Below, piece after piece: positions 35,203-46,130 of a DNA stretch of 64,000 nucleotides. The DNA comes from Artemia franciscana (Eukaryota; Arthropoda; Branchiopoda; Anostraca; Artemiidae). The notes beneath the pieces are model-generated. The model was given only the letters and a program-made list of their open reading frames with translations. It searched no databases and had not been told where the DNA came from. The stretch lies in assembly GCF_032884065.1 (NCBI RefSeq), contig NC_088872.1, forward strand, positions 32,122,977 through 32,186,976, given 5' to 3'. The number at the start of each line of letters is the position of its first letter. The stretch's first letter is position 1. Position numbers and translations under genes: made by a program.

Positions 35203-35364
35203 TTATCCTCTTGAAAGGTTTCTTGTTTTCCTATTGGGATGTTTCAAATTGGGAACATCATTTGTAGGCCTTTCACTTAAAGCTTCAGCTAGCCATTCGG
35301 GAACTTGATAGCCATGTCTTTTGAGAAGCTTTTGCAGTGCAATGTTATGGGACGTGTAAAATGA
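35203..35364 (-). CDS. NDST: NDST exon G (last coding exon)
   Basis: Encodes the C-terminal 53 residues of the heparan-sulfate N-deacetylase/N-sulfotransferase, from SFYTSHNIALQKLL to a TAA stop at 35205-35203. The acceptor is tttttcag|tca (AG at 35366-35365), phase 0, matching the Gln-ending donor of exon F. The helical segment up to the VPEWL motif matches the end of the sulfotransferase fold (human NDSTs read LGQPLPSWL or similar). About 25 basic, Asn-rich residues after it are lineage-specific and probably flexible. It is too short to stand out as an open frame and was found by protein similarity and splice phase. Confidence 0.95.
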   Translation of the reverse strand, partial: SFYTSHNIALQKLLKRHGYQVPEWLAEALSERPTNDVPNLKHPNRKTRNLSRG

Positions 35365-35929
35365 CTGAAAAAAGGAAACAAGTTAAAAACATTGAAAAAC
35401 ACAAATATTTGAAAGGGCTAAATAAATAACGATGGCTAAACAATGATGGCTAAAGAACATCAAAGAATATACAACACATCATTGAAACTGTGGTTTTGCG
35501 GTTTTGTTGAAGAAGAATTTTCAGTTAAAACTTCATGGCTAAATTGAATTCCTTTCTCGCTCCTTCAATCCCAGCCTCAACAGAAATTCGTAAAAAGAAG
35601 ATAAAAGCTCTAATATTTCTTTTTAATATGTTCGAAGCAACTCGAGCCAGTTTTAGAAAAGAAAGATAAATGGTATAGCTTCTAAGGGAACAAAAGAGCC
35701 AAAATACCAGAAAAATACTATAAAATTTAGGCTTTTGAACCTGATCAACTCAAAAAGAATAATTAATGAAAATAAGGAATAGAATATAAGAAAAAAAAAA
35801 AAAAAAGATTAAAATTTTAACAACAAAAAAGTAATAAAATGAAATATGAATAATGAAAGATATATAAAATAAAACTAATAAAAATGAAAAATGACGGTTT
35901 GAAAAATGCTAATTATCATTAGCATTAGC

Positions 35930-36258
35930 AGTCAGATAATGACTAACAGCTCATTGCAGCACCAAGACAATCGAGGCCAACACAGCTACACGTACCCATC
36001 CTCCCGTTTAATCCATCCAAAGCTTCACTCTTTACCCCGCCTATGAAGTTCTAATATACTTTGAATATTTAACTATGGTCTCTTCCCACCGTATTCCGGG
36101 ACGACCAATTTTTCACTTGGCCACAGAGGGATGGCCAAAAACTATAATCTTTCGTAATCTATCATCCTTCATCCGCAAAAAGTGGCCTAGCCATATTGTT
36201 CTTTCTTTCACTATAGCACGAGAAAATAGAATCGAACGCCATTTTTTGTAAAGTTAAT
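35930..36258 (-). mobile_element. 3' fragment of a LINE, in the NDST F-G intron
   Basis: Reverse-strand copy of the 3' end of the LINE at 51418-52953. Plus-strand strings such as ctcattgcagcaccaag, ggccaacacagctac, cctagccat, and atcatccttcatccgcaaaa are complements of that element's tail and its LRMKDDRLPK-coding part. It is more diverged than the 33.6-kb copy. Confidence 0.8.
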
Positions 36259-36787
36259 TGCTTGATATATGGTCAGTCAAAGAATAGAATAAACAACAAA
36301 GTAAAATAATAAAATAAAAGAATAAAGTGTAAAGAACAAATTAAATGGAATACTATGGAGTTAAAAATAACTCATAAAAAGGTAAAAAAAATCAGATGTG
36401 GTAGGGTTGCCGATCCAATGGATCTTTCCCAAGATAGTTACAATTTCTGTCCTGAGCTTGGAACCTTGAGGAAAGCATATTACACGAAAAGAGGATATTA
36501 AATATATTACTATTATTTAATATTTTTTCAGACCTTGGGATCCTTTTCGAAAATAAATCTTGGGATTCCTAAATTCACTGTGACACCCTTTGGCAACCAA
36601 TTCAGTGGCAACCTCAAAATCTTACCCACAAATGTCAATAATCCGACATCCGCACCTTAACAGACGGATTTGTTCACATAGATGACTAGAAATTATCCAT
36701 TGTTATTGGTTACTGAATTGTGATTGATAAATATACTAAGCTATCGTAAGGTATCAGCACTATATTATTAACAACCATATACTTTCC
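36259..36787. other. Intron sequence of NDST (F-G)
   Basis: AT-rich, no recognised element. Confidence 0.4.
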
Positions 36788-37899
36788 CAGGTTGTTACAA
36801 AAGCTTTGTCCGTTTTAATGTCATTTGCTTTTATAGCCCCATCTCCCAATAAATATTTACTCTACTTTATCGCTGTATATGCTAAACCGTAGAGAATTTT
36901 GTACTCTATACACTACTCTGAACACTGTTCAGCATTTTTTTTTTCCAAATGTTAAATTTTGCCTCTTTTCAGATTATTACCATTGGATATCGTTAAGTAA
37001 TTTTCTTTCAATTTTTCCAACGAATTCAATCTGAACAAAGCGCTGCCAAAACAGCCTAAAGAATTAAACATACATTTGGTAATAATAAATTCGCGTTGGT
37101 AAGCATAGCGTTAATAAATGCGCTTGGTATGCTCGACTTTGGTCGAGCATATTTCGTTCCCGAGATTATAGTCTCGAAGATAAGCCCCGAAGTGATCGAC
37201 CTAGAGTAATTCAGGACGAAGATTTGAGGACCCTGGTCAAGACTGACCTATCACAAACGCCGCGTGAAATGACGGAAGAACTGCGCGTCAGCTTCCATGC
37301 GATTTCTGATGGTTTAAAACGCCTTAGAAAGGTCAAAAAGCTCAAAAAGTGGGTGCCCCACGATTTGAAAAATCGACAGAAATTATCGTGTTTCGAGGTC
37401 TGTTCTTTTTTTGCTTTTGCAAAACAAAATGGTCCTTTTACAGATCGAACCGTCACGTTTGACGAAAAGTGGGTCCTCTAAGTCAATAGAAGTCGACCAG
37501 GATAGTGGTTGGACACCGATAAGCCACCCAGGCAACACTTTCCAAAGGCTAAAGCCCACCAAAAAAGATGTCCGAAAATTAACCAAAATAAGCTTCGAAG
37601 TTCTGCCTCGCTTACCATACTCCCTATACCTGTTACCAACCAACTATAATCTTTTTAAGGCACTTCGACAACTTTCTCTCCAACCTTCGAGAATCTGAAC
37701 GAGGCAAAACAGTCCTTCGACCACTTTATCGAATTCCGAGCAGTTTTTATGCCGACGGAAGCAACGACACGTGTTTCGTTGGCAAAAGAGCAATGAATCA
37801 AATGGCGTTTACTTCGATTAAACTGAAATACTAACTAGTGAAAGATTTCAGTTCAAAAAAGACTCATAAAATCGGACAAAACTTTTGAAATAACCTGTA
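36788..37899 (+). mobile_element. Internally deleted mariner-family transposon
   Basis: The ends form an inverted repeat of about 28 bp: left caggttgttacaaaagcttt, right (reverse complement) caggttatttcaaaagtttt, both followed by gtccg. A TA follows the right end, as expected for mariner target sites; the left TA is not preserved. Between them lies a broken transposase with DYSLEDKPRSDRPRVIQDED, then an N-terminal helix-turn-helix part, KWVPHDL, and TFDEKW (first catalytic Asp). The sequence then jumps from the HQK region to EVLPRLPYSLYLLPTNY. The block with the second catalytic Asp is missing and the third Asp position is Asn. The element is therefore about 1.1 kb rather than about 1.3 kb and cannot be active. 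It lies antisense in the NDST F-G intron. Confidence 0.9.
37210..37800 (+). pseudogene. Mariner transposase pseudogene
   Basis: Frames 37224-37481 and 37411-37698 together cover the DNA-binding domain, the first DDE-type strand and, after an internal deletion, the third strand and C-terminal helices (NLNEAKQSFDHFIEFRAVF). At least one frameshift and a stop occur near 37480. The catalytic triad is incomplete. Confidence 0.85.
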
Positions 37900-38383
37900 A
37901 CTCAATTTACCATCTTTGAATCTTTGTCACCTTATCGCAAGGATTTGTTCTTGCAGTCGATAGGATATTATCCATCGCTATGTTTGTCACGAAACCATAG
38001 ACAATGAAGGTACAAAAAAAAGAAAAAAAAAGGAAAAGAACTATAGTAAGGTCCCAGTAACATACTATGAAGGATCTACAATATTTTAATCACTTCACCC
38101 TAAAACCTGACCACAAAACCGAAAATCACTTGATTTACCATTTCTGGTCTTTTGTTCCCTTAAGGCACAAGTATTTTACAGTAGATGGAATTAAGTTCTT
38201 TATCTTTATTTTATTACCAAACTTTATTACTAATGCAAAACTTAAACGTAATTATATGGTTATTACCAAAGAGAAAAAGAGGTATAACAACCCGTGTTAA
38301 AAAGTTTGCTTAAATTCCGTTAGTTTATTTTTGCGGCGTATTTGCAAGCCCATCACGCTGTTACTTCAACATACTTCAGAAAC
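37900..38383. other. Intron sequence of NDST (F-G)
   Basis: No recognised element. The 77-codon plus frame at 38067-38300 has no recognised domain. Confidence 0.4.
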
Positions 38384-38915
38384 CAAGTCTTTTTTATCCG
38401 TTGTTATACATACCCGTAGCTTGAGTGTCGGACTTTGAGCCAATAAAAAGATCACATAATCTCATTGGTTCTTTCGTACAAAATTATAAGCAATAAAAAA
38501 ACGATATTTTAGTGACAACATTTTTACAAGTTAACTGCCTGTTTCTCTGTTAAGCTAATGTGCCATGTGATACATAAGGAATACTGATCAAATTTCAAGT
38601 TCAATTTACAAGCAAATTTTAGAAAAGAAAGCCAAATGAAAATTTTCTTATCCGTTGCTACGTATACCCGTTGTTGCTGCGTCAAACTTTGAGCCAATAA
38701 AGAGAACACAAAACGTGATTGGTTCCTTTACATGAAATTTTAATCCAATGAAAAAAAAACAAAAAAAAAAAACAAAAAAAAAAACAAACAAACAGATCTT
38801 TAGTCACAGCATTTTAAAAGCAAGTTCTCTGTTTTTCTCTGAATCTAAGGAACTACAATGTGCTTGTGCGCTGCTTAATACATAGGGAATGCCGATATTG
38901 AGCTAAGCTTTTGAG
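38384..38915. repeat. Tandem duplication, about 255-270 bp per unit
   Basis: Unit 1 starts at about 38390 and unit 2 at about 38643. Shared blocks are ttatccgttg, tacccgt, actttgagccaataaa, attggttc, a tagtcacaacatttt/tagtcacagcatttt block, ctgtttttctct, atacataaggaat/atacatagggaat, and a closing tgagtaaa or caagcaaa part. An A-rich aaacaaaaaaaaaaa tract (about 38751-38790) is inserted in unit 2. The array abuts the donor side of exon F. Confidence 0.78.
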
Positions 38916-38937
38916 TAAAAACAGAAACAAAACCAAC

Positions 38938-39061
38938 CTGGAGGTATTTTTCCGATGCTAAGTCAACTGGAGGGTATCTCCTTCCTTTGCTTTTTCCTAA
39001 GCATGACGATTTCTTGGATTTTTCGTCTATCTTACAGTAAAAACCCTTTTTAGAATCGTAC
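38938..39061 (-). CDS. NDST: NDST exon F (cysteine-bracketed lysine loop)
   Basis: A 124-bp exon between acceptor tttttcag|g (AG at 39063-39062) and donor ctccag|gttgg (GT at 38937-38936). It completes an Arg codon from exon E and then encodes 41 residues, starting YDSKKGFYC and containing CLGKSKGRRYPPVD. Two Cys residues frame a short loop, matching the disulfide loop of NDST1 (human Cys818-Cys828). The loop is one residue longer here. The Lys five residues after the second Cys corresponds to human Lys833, which contacts PAPS and substrate. Human residue numbers are from memory of the family. Confidence 0.95.
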
Positions 39062-40404
39062 CTGAAAAAGTTACAAAATCATTTTCCTTGAAACAGAGAC
39101 AATGACTTATCGAGAATAAATAAAAAACAGCTAAAACTAAATGAAAGTTTCAGCGCTGGAACCAATGCAGCACTCTGTAGTTACGGAAAAGATAAAAGAA
39201 GAAAAAAAAGTAGTAGGTAGATATAATTAATATGTAGATGTAACATGCATTGGGTAGAGGTAATTAAGTTATAATAAATTAAGGAAGTATAGAATTAAGG
39301 GAATTCGTAGAATAGTCAAAGCACACGTGTTTTCGTTCAATTTGGGAGCATATGGGAAAGATAAAAACTACAAAGAGGGCCAATGGGTATTCTGGACGAC
39401 AACGATGAGTGCAGCTAAGTACGGCATAGCTGCTTGAACATAAAGAAAATAAGCAGAGAATCTGCTAGACCTTTTCATAGAATGTGTCTACTAGAAATTT
39501 GGGGTCAAGCTTATTGCTGAGGTGCCAAAAACTACCCTTTAGAAGCGATGTGGCTCCAGGCCACTCAGTGTGGCCTGACTTTTTTAGCAGAGAAGCTTGG
39601 AAATACTTGCATGAAGCACAAACATTTGTGCCTCTGAAAAGCTGAAAAAACAGCCTGCTAGGAGTTGTTATAAAAGATGGAAACAATTGCAAATATTTTA
39701 AATATCAGATATTTGTCAAAAAATGCTTAGTTGTATTGCCAGATCAAAACTTAGTTTTTCTTTCTGTATTTTTTTTCTACGTTACAGATTTTGGTTGATT
39801 GTGAGAAAGTGGTAAAGGCATAATTATGCTGTTTTTATGAAAAAGTGTGGACTCTAAGTTCGATTGACAAATATGACAACGAGTTCGAAAAGCAAGATGT
39901 AATTCCTGCCTAAGGCATAAAGGCCAAATTTCTCAAGTTCTTGGATCAGAGCCTGCAATAAATAAGTGAGCTGAACTCTTGTAATCTATGTTGGGAAGGA
40001 ATATCTGAAGTTTTCAGCCTAGCTTTCGTTTTTTTCGAGCCATTTTTCAGCTTCTGAGTGGAAAGTTTCGTTCTAGTAGGCAAGTGGGAAGTGGACAGGC
40101 ATCAGTATCAAACTGAACTGAAACCAAGATCTAAAATTGTTTCAGATGATCACCGTTCTTTTGTACACATTTTTATATAACAATAAATAGAAAACCTTAG
40201 GAAACCCTCAAAGGAGAGTTTTCCCATAGGTCCGAATGTTTTGTCATCTGCTGTTACTACCCGTTTCTGCTGGTGATTCGGGTTGAATGTGTAATTTTGC
40301 TTTCAGGTTTTGAAATTGAGGCAGAGGACTGGTCACACACGTGCCTCTTAAATATTAATAGTTCCGTCATTGCAGAAGAAAAGGTAAAGGATACGGCATT
40401 AGAC
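39062..40404. other. Intron sequence of NDST (E-F)
   Basis: No recognised element. The 75-codon minus frame at 39465-39692 is unassigned. Confidence 0.4.
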
Positions 40405-40696
40405 CTTACAGTCCGTACCGGCGGTGCTGATCTCCGTTTCTAGGCCCTTCAACCAGGAAGTGCAATGGGGGTTTGGGGGCCAGCCATCCTGTGCTTTCGC
40501 ACGCCCTTTTTGTTTACCTTCCCCACATTTCTCCAGGTACCCATTTAGGGCTGGGTCGACTCTGGCTAAGCTTACAGAGTCACGCCACTGACCCCCGTCC
40601 CAAACTGAAGAATTGGGTACACTGGGATTCGAACCCGCGTCCTCTCAGACAAGGGATCCCGAATCCAGCGCACCAACCCACTCGGCCAGGAGGGCC
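40405..40696 (-). repeat. tRNA-derived SINE, best-preserved copy
   Basis: On the minus strand the right end gives a pol III A box, tggccgagtgggttgg (40688-40673), and a perfect B box, ggttcgaatcc (40635-40625). The arrangement is of the Leu/Ser class with a long variable arm. It is followed by a body with gggacgggggtcagtggcg, gtgactctgtaagcttagcc, gggtacctggagaaatgtgg and ccattgcacttcctggttg. It lies in the E-F intron in the same direction as NDST. The plus-strand open frame at 40473-40784 is an artefact of the SINE. Confidence 0.88.
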
Positions 40697-41039
40697 TAAA
40701 ATGCAGAAGAAACTGGAGCTTATTATTTATTTCTTAAATAGTTATATTAGAAAGTTGGCCCATATTAAGGAAATCAATTTTTGAAACAGGACATACAGGT
40801 TATTACTAACGCTGATCAAAAATCTTTGATGAACTGATCAAAGTCTATGAATTTCGTTTTTTTGCACAAAAATCCATTCCTGAGATACACTACTTTCAAA
40901 TTATCATGGACTGGAAAATTTATTGTTGCGCTACATACCGAGAATAAAAAAAAAATCATATATTAACTCTGTGTAAGTCCTAATTTGGTGAAAACAAGCT
41001 AATTCCTGATCCGAGAGGTCCAAGCTGCACTTAGTCCTG

Positions 41040-41620
41040 TCCCAAATGCAGGTGGCACCATGTTTGAATTAGAAACATCCCACAACTACTCCAGCAACCC
41101 AAAGACTCTCCCGTCAACTTTTTAGAATAAAGGTCAACTTTTTAGATGCAGAATCACACGATAATTTTCAATAAATAAAATCGACCATAAGTAAAGTGGA
41201 CCAGTGGTCCTCTAGAGCCCCTCAGCCCCTCCAGCCACCCAATTTTCAGTAGAAAGGTAGACATATTACAGCTTGATTGAACCAGAGTCACATAAGGATA
41301 TTCAATTTTTTGAGTGCCTAAGTGGAGCCAACACTCCGACGCGCTCCACCCCTCTCTCCCTTAGAGTCTTTAGAAAGGGTGTACGGTACCTCTTGTTTGA
41401 ACCATATACAAGCAAGGATTTTGAATCAATATGACGGCAGAACAGAAGAGGCATGTCACCTCCTACAGCCTCCCCCCACCAACTTTTAGAGTAGAAGAGT
41501 AAAACTGTTTGACCTGATATCATGCAAGAATTTTCTATGAACATGATTGCAGCCACAAATTGGACCTGTGACCCTTCGTATACCTCTCACCCAACTAGCT
41601 TTTTAGAACTTTTTAGTTTT
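41040..41620. repeat. Degenerate tandem array in the E-F intron
   Basis: A recurring, strongly diverged pattern: a C-rich segment (ctccagccacc, cctccccccacc, tctcacccaacta), then .ttttagagtaga-like text, then .ttgaaccag or .tgacctgatat, then aaggat or caagaatttt. The period is roughly 125-130 bp. The boundaries are uncertain. Confidence 0.45.
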
Positions 41621-42519
41621 TTATGAACCACTCAATGTGTTAAATTTTGTCAGTTACGTAAAATGTAAAATCCAAATAAAGAAACGTATTCAAGAGCTTT
41701 TGCTTAGATGATATTTAGGTGAGAGCAAGAATACCTCATAAAATATCAAATAAACTTTGCCAAAGACAGTTGCAATTATAAATTGATTAGAAAGGTAATT
41801 TCGCTTCGGCTGATATCCCGAAGTAGAACAAACACTCATAACTAACAGTTAGTTACCACATAAGTGGTTAAAAATATAGAAATACAGAAACTCGACTATT
41901 TCTGACAGTTTCACCGTAAAAGGAAAAAAGATAGCATAAAATAGGTTAGTGTTTCTTTTATTGCCATTTTACAGAATACTCATAAAAATCCTGGATCAAA
42001 AGTCTCTTGTAGCTGTAACTATGTCAAACTGAAAAAACAGCCATTCTACATTCAAAAGTAGGAATGCTTTTGGCCTTCCAAATTCTTTGCGCTCCACACT
42101 AAAGTCAGTTTTGAACAGAATTTAAAGAAAGCTATTAAATGGAGAACGGACCCTTCGTTTCAAATAGCTTTACTTAATTTTTTTTTATTAAATGAAGACT
42201 ACTATTTTAAAAGGTTGTTCATTTATTTTTGCAATATTAACAAGTAATTCGTCACCTCTATTAATTTTCAGATTTGCTTTTTCCAGCTTTTCCATTCATG
42301 AAATGATCTTCCGAATGTTCTTTAATTCTTGATATCCGAGCCAAATATTGACAAACCGATTCATTTTACATCTTCAAATATACACACGCTCTTGATAGTT
42401 CATTTTAGTTTCAGACATTGTATGATTTTGCAATAAATACAATTATTATTCAAGTTTCCCTCTATTAATCGAGTTACTCCGAGACACACAACAAAGGAAG
42501 GAAAGGTTAAGTGTATTAC
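41621..42519. other. Intron sequence of NDST (E-F)
   Basis: AT-rich, no recognised element. Confidence 0.4.
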
Positions 42520-42696
42520 CTCAAAAGTGGACGATAGTCTAAAATAGGAGAAATTTTTAGGAAGGTTTGAACTTTCATCATTGTCTCAGTGGGATTTGTT
42601 TTCAATTCTTCACCGTCTATCAAATGAATCTGCTGAGGAGGGTAATAGTTGAGCCAACGATCTAAATGTTGTGCATACATCCCAGGACTTAAGCAT
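42520..42696 (-). CDS. NDST: NDST exon E
   Basis: A 177-bp exon between acceptor ctctttcag|atg (AG at 42698-42697) and donor tttgag|gtaata (GT at 42519-42518). It starts with the last base of an Arg codon, then CLSPGMYAQHLDRWLNYYP, an IHLIDGEELKTNP block and a KVQTFLKISP block, and ends in DYRPLLR with a split Arg. The text tracks the human NDST segment (RCL-PG-Y--H--RWL, then the -DG--L--NP block). It contributes the middle of the sulfotransferase domain. The acceptor region is triplicated (see the separate entry); only the acceptor nearest the exon keeps the frame. Confidence 0.95.
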
Positions 42697-42765
42697 CTGA
42701 AAGAGAACTTTAGCATCTGAAAGAGTTTCAGGACTTAAGCATCTGAAAGAGTTCGTATTGTATTT
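42697..42765 (-). repeat. NDST: Tandem triplicated splice acceptor before exon E
   Basis: On the minus strand three ctctttcag|atgct copies occur, with AG at 42744-42743, 42718-42717 and 42698-42697. The outermost is followed by atgcttaagtcct, the same 13 bases that open exon E. Using the outer or middle acceptor would add 46 or 20 bp and shift the frame. Confidence 0.85.
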
Positions 42766-43025
42766 AAGAACAGGGATCATAAAAAACAACATATGAATGT
42801 ACAATCAAAGAAAATAATAAAACAAGAAATAATCAAGCCTTTTTAAAGATTACAAGTTTCATTATGACCTGATATATTACTGCACAAAAAGCGGTGAAAA
42901 TTTACGCGAAACAAGCTCATTTTCGTTCACGAATGTCTTCCTGAATCAACAATACGGGTTCATTTTTGGCAGGTTTTTTTCCATACTTGGTTCACTTTAA
43001 TACTGCCCCACTCCTTATTTGCAAT

Positions 43026-43057
<32 letters not shown>

Positions 43058-44689
43058 CAAGGTAAAAAAGCAACGAAATCGCAATAGTGTATAATTTTTT
43101 TTAAATAGCTTATATTGTAAATTGCACTTTAAAGTGCAATTTAAACTCGGGTATCAATAAGTGGCTCAATTTACGGAAATTATAGGAAGGAGGAGGGAAA
43201 AGTGCATTTTTCAAATCCTTGGAGGTAGAAAAATTCAACTTTTTTTTCAATTTATTCAGTGCAAGTATCAATAAGCCACTTTTCAATGAAGATATAAAAA
43301 AGCGTTTTATAAAATCTAGGGGGAGGAGGAGAAAAAAACATAGGGGGGCAATACCCCCCCCCCCCCCATTGAAACCACTGCTACTACGTTAGTGCCTACA
43401 AACTGAGTTCTCACAGAAGACAGTAAGTTAAATGGAAGTGACCAAGCGGCATTCCATTCTGAGGATGCGTTCCAGAACTCAATTATCATTATGATAGTTA
43501 ATTATTGTCCTTTTAATATGTTCTAAGACAACGAATAACACAAAACTATAAGTAATTTATGTTACTATAAGTGCAAAACGGATGACAATGTTGGCCTCTT
43601 TTATATATTATAAGCATTGGATAAGATAAACTTGTTGTTATCTGCGATTTTACAGCTAATGCTAGTAATAAACCGTTAATGATTATTAAGATTGAGTTGG
43701 GTTCTACAATAAAGGCTGAATTTAGGTTCGTGTTAAAAGCAAAATTCGTAGTCTTCCAACGTACAAATTTTGAAAAATTGGCTCCTTGGATACCTTTCGA
43801 AGAATGACTACCAGTGGTAAGTTTTATTGGAGTATCAGAATAACAAATTATTTTACTAGTGGAGGAAAAAAAAATCTTGACTGCTAGGTTGAGGAAGCTG
43901 TTCCCTGCCTGAATATACTTGTTGTATACAGATCTAATTTGGTCAGTTGCAATGTCGGGGTGGTCAAAGAATTAATGATCTTTATTCCACTAGTAAGTCT
44001 TATATAAAATATGAAACATTATATATAGTAGAAATTAACAAGGCCGTTTAACAAAAACAAAGGTAGTTACATAACAAAAGTGAAAAAGGCACACATTTTC
44101 ATTGCATTTGCTTAAGAAAAACCATGCTCTACAAAGAATAGAAAACCAGTAGCTATGCTTGCTTAGTTATCTCAAAATTTCCTAACGCTATGTTCAATAA
44201 CCAAATGCCGGGGCAAGGACTAGGTGCCCTAGTCGCAACGATGGACGGACAATTTTGTCAGCCTTCTGTGTAACCCCTACGCTAGGCTACCTATACAAAT
44301 TTTAGGTACCGGCCCACCGTCAATTTCTTCTTATTCCATTTCTATGGAATAAGAAAATAAGCTAGAAAAGTAAAAATAAGAAAAATGAAAAGAAAAATAA
44401 GAAAAATAATATCAGTTATGAATCAACTCTCAACCAAGTAACATTTTTTGGCTAGTGCTTTTAACCTTGGTTGGTGTGAAATAAAATGAATTGAGAGGAA
44501 AGTGGGCGGAATTTTGTTCTGTGAATGCGAGAAGTTCTTTTTGTGTAGGAAGACTGCTAATTAATGATTACGCATAAACAGAAGTCGATGTATTCGCTGA
44601 GGGTTTCAAGCAAAGATTTGAGGAGTTCCGGTTGGCAATTTATAGTGTTAGCCATGCCTTAACGGCTTAGCGAACTGCACGTCGGTAAA
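42766..44689. other. Intron sequence of NDST (D-E)
   Basis: Contains an A run (43029-43057), a perfect 26-bp palindrome at 43118-43143, two similar segments with tatcaataag (about 43150 and 43267), and a C run at 43362-43375. No gene recognised. Confidence 0.5.
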
Positions 44690-46130
44690 TACATGGATAA
44701 ATAAGAAGTGTTTTTTTTTCGGTAAGAATACTCTAATTTTTTATTTACTGGTTTGTGATGAGGAGGAACAAGCGTAAACGCAAACCAGAAGACCAATTCA
44801 GTTCGGTTTTGCATGACAAATCTGGCCAATCATCCTTAACGCAAAAATCAATAAATCATGCTTCTATCTATTCATTAGCGGACGATTTCTCGAAAATTCT
44901 TGAAATCTTAACGGAGTCTCTCAAAGTACGCTAAAATCAATTGAAGTGAGATTGGCTAATCTTGAAAATCGAGTAATTTCTGTGGAAAATGCCCAAACTA
45001 TCTTACAATCCAATGTTGCTCACGTTGTAAATTAAAAAGTAATTTCACTAAAAACGCAAATGAATATTGTATATAAACATGTGACTGAGACAAAATATCA
45101 CCGTGAAATGACGTCTTCGTTTTCGGCAAGGTTGATGTTGGTGGAATATTTATCTACAGAAAATAACATTATCGTTTGGAATACGGTTTGTGATGATGTA
45201 GCTACCGCTAAGTTTGTTTAGAGAAATATGTGCCAATGGTTTAGAATCAAAAAGGTTCCAGAATTTAAAATTGTGGTGAATAAAAAAGACTAAAAGTTTT
45301 TCAAAGTTAAATCAAGCGAGACGAAGATTATGATCTCATGTAATGAGAAAAACTTAAGAATAAGACTTTCGTTTCAAATGGAGCTATGAAAAATCTTTAC
45401 GTCAGCGATGATGCTCTATTGTCTTTTCGTGAAGCACGAAAGAGACTTTACGAGATTAAATCTAAATTGAGCAATAAGGATATTCCAGCTTGGGTGTCTA
45501 ATACTGTTCCTCCATTTATTCAGCCTGAGAGAGAAGGTGTTGGAAAAGTGAAGTATAATTGCAATGAACCAGTACCAGAGCTAGTTGATTAACGTTTGTA
45601 GCATGTCATTTGTTTGTTTTGAAATTAAGAGGTATTTTTTGCTATTATTTAATGAATTTTGTTATTATGGTTAGCGGCACTAGTACAAGTATGTGCCTAA
45701 TGGAGAAACCTAATTATATTTTTCTTCGATTGCATTTTCCTGTCTTTATTAGTTTGTATGAGGTTTTCCTCTTTTAATTTTATACGAGTTTTTTTTTGTT
45801 ATTCTGTATCTTTTCATTTTATGTTACGTTTATGACAAATTTTATTTTTCATTTTTTTCTTCTGTTATTGATTGCGGCCTCCTGGATACTGAAGATCATT
45901 TGTAGTTGTTATAAGTGGAGTTAATTTTTCTATGAGTTTTCTCGTTTGCCTCCTAAGTTTGAAAATACTTGGATTATAACAGTAATAGATAGTAAACACT
46001 TGAGAGAAATTCGTTGAGTGGGAATGTTCTGTTGAATAGGGTCTTAAATCGGGAATATGATGAATGAACGACAGAGGATTTTTCAGTGGTTAAATGTAAA
46101 TTTCCAGCTGATATTGGAAATAAATCTACT

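Noticed and set aside
40625..40690. Possible functional tRNA-Leu/Ser gene
   Set aside because: A and B boxes are present, but the sequence continues into a SINE body and a second body copy exists at 32.4 kb.
40473..40784. 103-codon plus frame with a Pro-rich part
   Set aside because: Reads the complement of a tRNA-derived SINE; typical artefact of that repeat.
42610..42804. Minus frame reading CLSPETLSDAKVLFQ
   Set aside because: It is the shifted frame created by the triplicated acceptor, not a separate gene or exon.
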